Below, piece by piece: positions 1-3,596 of a stretch of DNA of 8,069 nt. Within the stretch, counting starts at the first letter, position 1. Every line of letters begins with the position of its first letter. The DNA comes from Rhodoferax sp. (GTDB taxonomy: Bacteria; Pseudomonadota; Gammaproteobacteria; Burkholderiales; Burkholderiaceae_C). The translations under genes were made by a program, and so were the position numbers. Location of the stretch: contig JAURGS010000111.1 of the NCBI GenBank assembly GCA_030833685.1, forward strand, positions 1 through 8,069, in the 5' to 3' direction. The notes beneath the pieces are model-generated. The model was given only the letters and a program-made list of their open reading frames with translations. It was not told the DNA's origin and searched no databases.

Positions 1-2
1 GC

Positions 3-536
3 CAGCCCAAACCCCTACCCGTCGAGGCGCCGGTAGACCTGCGATTCAAAGCAGAACACATACGGGTCATCCACAAAGCCATGGCCGATGTGCCGCGCAG
101 CGGAACCGCCGCCAGCGCGTTTGCCGGCGCGGCTTACACCAGTGCCGGCAAGACCGGAACCGCGCAAGCGGTCTCGCTGGACAAGAACCAGACCTACAAA
201 TCCATACAGGCCGACGAGCGCAAGCGCGACCACTCGCTCTACATCGCGTTTGCTCCTGTAGAGCAGCCCCAAATCGCTCTGGCGGTGATTGTGGAAAACG
301 CGGGCTTTGGGTCGGCAGCTGCAGCACCGATTGCGCGGCGGGTGTTTGACTACTGGCTAATGGGTTTGTATCCCAATGAAGCGGATATGCGGGCGGTGCG
401 CAGTGGCCAAGCCACAGCACCGATTGGCAAGCCGCTGAGCTTGGCCGAGCTTGGCCCGATCGATGGCGCAACGGCTGCGCCGCCCAAGCCCGAGCAGACC
501 AGCGCCCAACCTGGCAAGGCGAGCCAAGGCCTCTAG
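3..536 (+). CDS. mrdA: Penicillin-binding protein 2, C-terminal part (5' truncated by window edge)
   Basis: This is the last 177 residues of the class B transpeptidase that cross-links peptidoglycan during cell elongation, working in the periplasm with the Rod complex (RodA, MreBCD). The frame is open from base 3 to the TAG at 534-536, so the start lies outside the window. Seen directly: the third active-site motif of the penicillin-binding fold, KTGTAQ, at 150-167, preceded by a Ser/Gly/Ala-rich stretch; then the usual late-domain pattern with AFAPVEQPQIALAVIVEN and AAPIARRVFDYWL. The catalytic SxxK and SxN motifs are upstream and not visible. After the domain comes a tail of about 45 residues rich in Pro, Ala and Gln, which looks disordered and is common in betaproteobacterial homologues. 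The next gene is convergent, so rodA does not follow directly. PBP2 is preferred over PBP3 (FtsI) from the motif surroundings and tail; this is family recognition, not a search result. Confidence 0.88.
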   Translation, partial: QPKPLPVEAPVDLRFKAEHIRVIHKAMADVPRSGTAASAFAGAAYTSAGKTGTAQAVSLDKNQTYKSIQADERKRDHSLYIAFAPVEQPQIALAVIVENAGFGSAAAAPIARRVFDYWLMGLYPNEADMRAVRSGQATAPIGKPLSLAELGPIDGATAAPPKPEQTSAQPGKASQGL

Positions 537-548
537 GGCGCCACGGGT

Positions 549-1307
549 TTAGCGCACGTAGGCATCAAAGCTGGTCTTGAGCACCAGCGCAAACACCACC
601 AGAAGAAACACGCCGCGCACGAAACCCACGCCGTGGCGCAAGGCCATGCGGGTGCCCAAAAAGCTGCCAGCCACGTTGGCCACGGCCATGATCACCACAT
701 AGTGCCACCACACATGGCCTTTGATCACAAACAGCAACAAAGCGGATCCGTTGCTGGCCAGGTTCAGCACTTTGGATGATGCGGTTGCGCGCAAAAAGTC
801 GTAACCAAGAAGCCTGACAAACAGAAACACCAAAAAACTGCCTGTGCCCGGGCCAAAAAAGCCGTCGTACCAACCCATCAATGCGCCAATGCCACAGACC
901 AACAGTTGCTGATGGCGCCCAGCAAAGCGCGGCACATGGTGTCGCCCCAGGTCTTTGCGAGCCAGGGTGTAAGCCAGAACGGCCACCAGCACAAAGGGCA
1001 GGAGCTGACGCAAGAACTGTGGCGAGATAACAGTCACCATCCAGGCCCCGGTCATCGACGACACGAAGGCCACCACGGCTGCGGGCCCCAGACTGCGCCA
1101 CTCCAACTGAACTTGACGGCTGTAGCGCCAGGTGGCAAAGCCCGTGCCCCAAAAGGACGCGCCCTTGTTGCTACCGAGCAAAGTGGCCGGGTGCGCGGCG
1201 GGGAATGTGGCAAACAGCGCCGGCACCAGCACCAAGCCACCACCGCCGACGACTGAGTCAATAAACCCGGCAAACAAAGAGGCCAGGGTCACAACCAACA
1301 TATCCAC
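549..1307 (-). CDS. TauE/SafE (TSUP) family anion exporter, integral membrane protein
   Basis: A 252-residue inner-membrane protein of the TSUP family, whose characterised members export sulfite, sulfoacetate or related small organic anions. The family's internal duplication is visible: GFIDSVVGGGG at residues 14-24 and GWYDGFFGPGTG at 145-156 are the matching glycine-rich motifs of the two halves, each followed by a hydrophobic helix. Overall hydropathy fits about seven to eight membrane helices, and the length is normal for the family. The start used is GTG at 1307-1305. An ATG two codons in (1301-1299) is equally possible and has a GAGTGG stretch close upstream; neither has a strong ribosome binding site. 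The gene converges on mrdA with 12 bp between the stop codons and no visible terminator. No sulfur or taurine gene is nearby, so the substrate is unknown and the family name should not be read as proof of sulfite transport. Confidence 0.88.
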   Translation of the reverse strand: MDMLVVTLASLFAGFIDSVVGGGGLVLVPALFATFPAAHPATLLGSNKGASFWGTGFATWRYSRQVQLEWRSLGPAAVVAFVSSMTGAWMVTVISPQFLRQLLPFVLVAVLAYTLARKDLGRHHVPRFAGRHQQLLVCGIGALMGWYDGFFGPGTGSFLVFLFVRLLGYDFLRATASSKVLNLASNGSALLLFVIKGHVWWHYVVIMAVANVAGSFLGTRMALRHGVGFVRGVFLLVVFALVLKTSFDAYVR

Positions 1308-1402
1308 TCAGCTATTGTCTCATCCGCCCCTTGAGCAAAGCGGGCTGTCAGGCCAGGTCAGGTGTTGATTGCGGAGGGCGCGCAGTTGCATCGCGCAGAT
1401 GT

Positions 1403-1434
1403 AAAAAAGCACCGTACACAGACGGTGCTTTTTT
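1403..1434. terminator. Strong symmetrical Rho-independent terminator
   Basis: AAAAAAGCACCGT (1403-1415) and ACGGTGCTTTTTT (1422-1434) form a perfect 13-bp inverted repeat around a 6-nt loop. The core is GCACCGT/ACGGTGC, flanked by A and T runs. On the plus strand the T-run continues, with one A, to 1443, giving an excellent U-tract. On the minus strand there are six T before AC, so it should work both ways. The nearest minus-strand gene that could end here is the GMC oxidoreductase, whose stop is about 257 bp upstream. No plus-strand gene leads into it, so the plus-strand user, if any, is an unannotated transcript. Confidence 0.85.
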
Positions 1435-1502
1435 ATTTTTTTTATGTGCCTCGAGAGGCGAGTCTCCTGGGGTCTACCAGATGGTCTAGCACCGCAAAGC
1501 GC

Positions 1503-1532
1503 TTTACATGGACACAAATATATCGCAATAGT
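1503..1532 (+). promoter_or_regulatory. Possible sigma-70-type promoter facing right, no gene downstream
   Basis: TTTACA (1503-1508) matches the -35 consensus at five of six positions. AATAGT (1527-1532), 18 bp on, matches the -10 consensus at four of six. Transcription would start near 1540 and run toward the 3' end of the oppositely oriented GMC gene. No plus-strand gene starts there, so this may be a chance match in AT-rich DNA or the promoter of a small or antisense RNA. Confidence 0.25.
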
Positions 1533-1551
1533 TTTAGGAGCACATCAGGAA

Positions 1552-1572
1552 TTACCCTTGCGGGTTTACCCT
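1552..1572. repeat. TTACCCT direct repeat, 14-bp period, with interleaved GGGT/ACCC palindromes
   Basis: TTACCCT occurs at 1552-1558 and again at 1566-1572. Between and across them, ACCC-TTGC-GGGT and GGGT-TT-ACCC form two overlapping short inverted repeats. The arrangement resembles a binding site for a dimeric regulator placed about 20 bp after the possible promoter at 1503-1532. The regulator is unknown, and no gene is positioned to be controlled on the plus strand. Confidence 0.3.
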
Positions 1573-1588
1573 AGGATGGGCTGATTTT

Positions 1589-1607
1589 TGCTCTCATTAA
1601 AAGAGCA
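1589..1607. repeat. Short stem-loop TGCTCT / AGAGCA
   Basis: TGCTCT (1589-1594) pairs with AGAGCA (1602-1607) around a 7-nt AT-rich loop. A T-run precedes it on the plus strand instead of following it, and on the minus strand an A-run follows. It is therefore not an intrinsic terminator in either direction. It could be an RNA element or an operator half-site pair. Confidence 0.3.
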
Positions 1608-1627
1608 TAAAAGGCCATCCAAACGGC

Positions 1628-1647
1628 AAAAAAGCAGCTTTTCCTGC
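1628..1647 (-). terminator. Weak terminator-like stem after the GMC oxidoreductase gene
   Basis: Read on the minus strand, GCAG (1647-1644) can pair with CTGC (1637-1634) around a GAAAAG loop, followed by six T (1633-1628), about 44 bp after the GMC stop codon. The stem has only four base pairs, so termination would be partial at best. It sits inside a wider 9-bp inverted repeat, TCCAAACGG (1618-1626) with CCGTTTGGA (1663-1671), which could hold the whole element in a larger hairpin. Confidence 0.3.
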
Positions 1648-1690
1648 GCGCGTCCAGTTCGCCCGTTTGGAGGGCGACGCGATGGCGCCA

Positions 1691-3376
1691 TCAGGCGTCC
1701 CGGCGGATCCAGGTGGCGGCCTTCTCGGCCATCATCAAAGTTGGCGAGTTGGTGTTGCCGCTGGTGATAACCGGCATCGCGCCTGCATCCACCACACGCA
1801 GGCCTGCAACCAGGCCGCCAGGGCCGCGCACACGCATGCGCGCATCCAGCACAGCCATCGGGTCATCGTCACGGCCCATTTTGGTAGTGCCCACCGGATG
1901 AAAAATCGTGGTTGCAATATCGCCGGCGAGTCGGGCCAATTCCTCGTCCGTTTGAAACTGCACGCCAGGGCGAAATTCTTCGGGTCGGTAGCGCGCAAGC
2001 GCTGGTTGAGAGACGATATTGCGCGTCAGGCGCAGCGAATCCGCGGCGACCTGCCGGTCTTCCTCGGTGCTGAGGTAGGAGGGCGCGATCGCGGGGGCGT
2101 CCTGAAAATTGGCGGATCGGATTTGCACCGTTCCTCTGCTGCTGGGGTTGAGGTTACACACGCTGGCGGTAAAGGCCTCAAAGGTGTGCAGCGGCTCGCC
2201 AAATGCATCCAGACTCAGCGGCTGTACGTGGTACTGAAGATTGGCGTGTGGCCGCTCAGGGCGACTCTTGGCAAATGCCCCAAGTTGGCTGGGCGCCATG
2301 CTCATTGGCCCGGTGCGCCGCAGCGCGTATTCCAGCGCGATCCCCGCTTTGCCCCACCAGGTGCTGGCAATTGTGTTCAAGGTCTTCACACCTTGCACTT
2401 TGAAGACGGTGCGGATCTGCAAATGGTCCTGCAAATTGGCACCCACACCCGGCGCGTCATGCAAGACCCCGATGCCATGCCGATGCAACAACTCGCCCGG
2501 CCCAATGCCCGAGAGTTGAAGCAACTGAGGCGAGCCAATCGAGCCCGCGCTCAAAATAAGCTCTGCATTGGCACTGGCATCAACCACCGAGCCGCCTTTC
2601 AAAACCTGAACGCCTGTGCAGCGCAACTGGCCATTGGGCTGCGTACTCAGGTTGAGCCGCATAACCTGGGCACCGGTCCAGAGGGTGAAATTGGGGCGTG
2701 CCGTGCAGGTTGGGCGCACGAACGCCTGAGATGCATTCCAGCGCCAGCCTCGGTGCTGGTTCACTTCGAAATAGCCGACACCCTCGTTATCGCCTTGGTT
2801 GAAGTCGTCGGTGGCCCGAATGCCCGCTTGCTCAGCGGCATCGGCAAAAGCATCGAGCACGTCCCACCTCAGACGCTGTTTTTGCACCCGCCATTCACCC
2901 TGCCCACCGTGAAACTCGCTAAAGCGCGCCCGCTGCTCAGGGTCATGGATGCCGCTTGCGCCCAGTCGGTAATGGTTTTCGTGCAGCTTGAAGTCTGGCA
3001 GACAGTTAGCCCAAGTCCAGGCATCGTCGCCCAGGGCCCGCGCCCAAGCGTCGTAGTCGCGCGATTGACCCCGCATGTAAATCATGCCGTTGATGCTGCT
3101 GCTGCCGCCCAGCACTTTGCCGCGCGGGTAACGCAGCTGACGACCGTTTAGCCCTGCGTCTGCTTCGGTGCGGTAAAGCCAGTCGGTTCGCGGGTTGCCA
3201 ATGCAATACAAGTAACCCACCGGGATATGGATCCAGTGGTAGTTGTCTGCCCCACCAGCCTCTATCAACAGCACGCGCTTAGTGGCATCGGCGCTGAGGC
3301 GATTGGCCAACAAACAGCCTGCCGTTCCAGCACCAACAACAATGTAATCAAATTGGTTCGTCACAGTGTCAGACAT
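1691..3376 (-). CDS. GMC-family FAD-dependent oxidoreductase (alcohol/choline dehydrogenase-like)
   Basis: A 561-residue flavoprotein of the glucose-methanol-choline family, which oxidises alcohols with bound FAD and passes electrons to a quinone or carrier, or to oxygen. Seen: the dinucleotide-binding loop GAGTAG at 15-20 with the ribose-binding Glu39 in LLIEAGG; GMC signature 1 around GKVLGGSSSINGM (86-98); GMC signature 2, GSIGSPQLLQLSGIG (278-292); and the C-terminal catalytic region with His493 in FHPVGTTKMG and the GNTNSP segment (540-545) supplying the second active-site residue. Length and motif spacing match bacterial choline dehydrogenase/AlkJ-like enzymes, and every key element is present. 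There is no signal peptide, so it is probably cytoplasmic or membrane-associated. ATG at 3376-3374 is used; its ribosome binding site is weak. No betaine, alkane or other catabolic gene is adjacent, so the substrate cannot be assigned. A perfect 8-bp inverted repeat lies immediately upstream and may control expression. Confidence 0.93.
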   Translation of the reverse strand: MSDTVTNQFDYIVVGAGTAGCLLANRLSADATKRVLLIEAGGADNYHWIHIPVGYLYCIGNPRTDWLYRTEADAGLNGRQLRYPRGKVLGGSSSINGMIYMRGQSRDYDAWARALGDDAWTWANCLPDFKLHENHYRLGASGIHDPEQRARFSEFHGGQGEWRVQKQRLRWDVLDAFADAAEQAGIRATDDFNQGDNEGVGYFEVNQHRGWRWNASQAFVRPTCTARPNFTLWTGAQVMRLNLSTQPNGQLRCTGVQVLKGGSVVDASANAELILSAGSIGSPQLLQLSGIGPGELLHRHGIGVLHDAPGVGANLQDHLQIRTVFKVQGVKTLNTIASTWWGKAGIALEYALRRTGPMSMAPSQLGAFAKSRPERPHANLQYHVQPLSLDAFGEPLHTFEAFTASVCNLNPSSRGTVQIRSANFQDAPAIAPSYLSTEEDRQVAADSLRLTRNIVSQPALARYRPEEFRPGVQFQTDEELARLAGDIATTIFHPVGTTKMGRDDDPMAVLDARMRVRGPGGLVAGLRVVDAGAMPVITSGNTNSPTLMMAEKAATWIRRDA

Positions 3377-3384
3377 ATCAAAGC

Positions 3385-3414
3385 CGCTCAGATTTCAAAC
3401 AAGTGTTCTGAGCG
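3385..3414. promoter_or_regulatory. Perfect 8-bp inverted repeat, candidate operator or leader hairpin of the GMC gene
   Basis: CGCTCAGA (3385-3392) and TCTGAGCG (3407-3414) are exact reverse complements separated by 14 bp. The element ends 8 bp before the GMC start codon, so in the mRNA it would form a hairpin next to the ribosome binding site. As DNA it could be a dimeric repressor site. Which of these applies cannot be told from the sequence. Confidence 0.45.
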
Positions 3415-3585
3415 ATCAACGTCATTTTGCACCAGAGGCCCGCAAAGGCTAATAAGCCGGGTCGCCGCCCCACGTTGCTGAGAGCCCAGGCCTGGGGCCG
3501 GTCCACCCCATCAGCCGCTCGGTACCGTCTGGTGTCTTTGGGCTTACTTCAAACAGGGTGCGTCTTGACACCCTTTTCGCACTTT

Positions 3586-3589
3586 GGAA
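3586..3589 (+). promoter_or_regulatory. Ribosome binding site deciding the start of the GGDEF-EAL gene
   Basis: GGAA lies 7 nt before the ATG at 3597-3599. The competing upstream GTG (3558) has AGG directly abutting it, which is too close. A later ATG (3642) would still leave the first membrane helix intact. The ATG at 3597 is therefore preferred. Confidence 0.5.
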
Positions 3590-3596
3590 TCCAAAA

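Larger units (their letters stand above)
1308..1690. other. Intergenic region without a convincing gene
   Basis: This 383-bp stretch lies between the tauE-like start and the GMC oxidoreductase stop, both on the minus strand. Short open frames exist on both strands, but those I looked at cross the strong hairpin at 1403-1434 or lack recognisable protein character. From left to right it holds the presumed tauE leader (1308-1400, no clear promoter), the symmetrical terminator, a small GCCTC/GAGGC stem (1448-1459), a possible plus-strand promoter (1503-1532), a TTACCCT repeat (1552-1572), a TGCTCT/AGAGCA stem (1589-1607) and nested inverted repeats just after the GMC stop (1618-1671). Its centre is clearly more AT-rich than the flanking genes. 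It could encode a small RNA or be the remains of a lost gene. Confidence 0.6.
3377..3596. other. Divergent intergenic region between the GMC gene and the GGDEF-EAL gene
   Basis: This 220-bp stretch should contain the promoters of both divergent genes. It holds the inverted repeat at 3385-3414, a 12-bp perfect palindrome CCCAGGCCTGGG (3485-3496), and a -35-like TTGACA (3565-3570) without a good -10 at the right distance. No c-di-GMP riboswitch core or other riboswitch was recognised. A GTG at 3558 would extend the plus-strand frame into this region but has a poorly placed ribosome binding site. Confidence 0.5.

Noticed and set aside
565..1273. Minus-strand frames of 195 and 73 codons and a plus-strand frame of 116 codons inside the tauE-like gene
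   Set aside because: They are alternative frames of a well-supported TSUP membrane protein and show no membrane-segment pattern or motif of their own.
1320..1574. Short frames of 65 codons (-) and 70 codons (+) in the intergenic region
   Set aside because: Both read straight through the strong terminator hairpin at 1403-1434, encode low-quality Lys/Phe-rich stretches from its A and T runs, and lack a ribosome binding site.
1667..3151. A 494-codon open frame on the plus strand
   Set aside because: It lies almost wholly antisense to the GMC oxidoreductase, whose complete family signatures are on the other strand. The plus-strand product is rich in Arg, His, Ala and Gln with no domain pattern, typical of a shadow of a GC-rich gene.
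3485..3496. 12-bp palindrome CCCAGGCCTGGG as an operator
   Set aside because: The symmetry is exact but is a simple GC-rich palindrome with no spacer, far from a recognisable promoter; there is too little to claim function.
3565..3593. TTGACA at 3565-3570 as the -35 box of the GGDEF-EAL gene
   Set aside because: A perfect -35 match, but no acceptable -10 lies 16-18 bp downstream, and transcription would begin at or after the chosen start codon.
3377..3596. A c-di-GMP riboswitch ahead of the GGDEF-EAL gene
   Set aside because: The conserved core of the known c-di-GMP riboswitch class could not be found on either strand.
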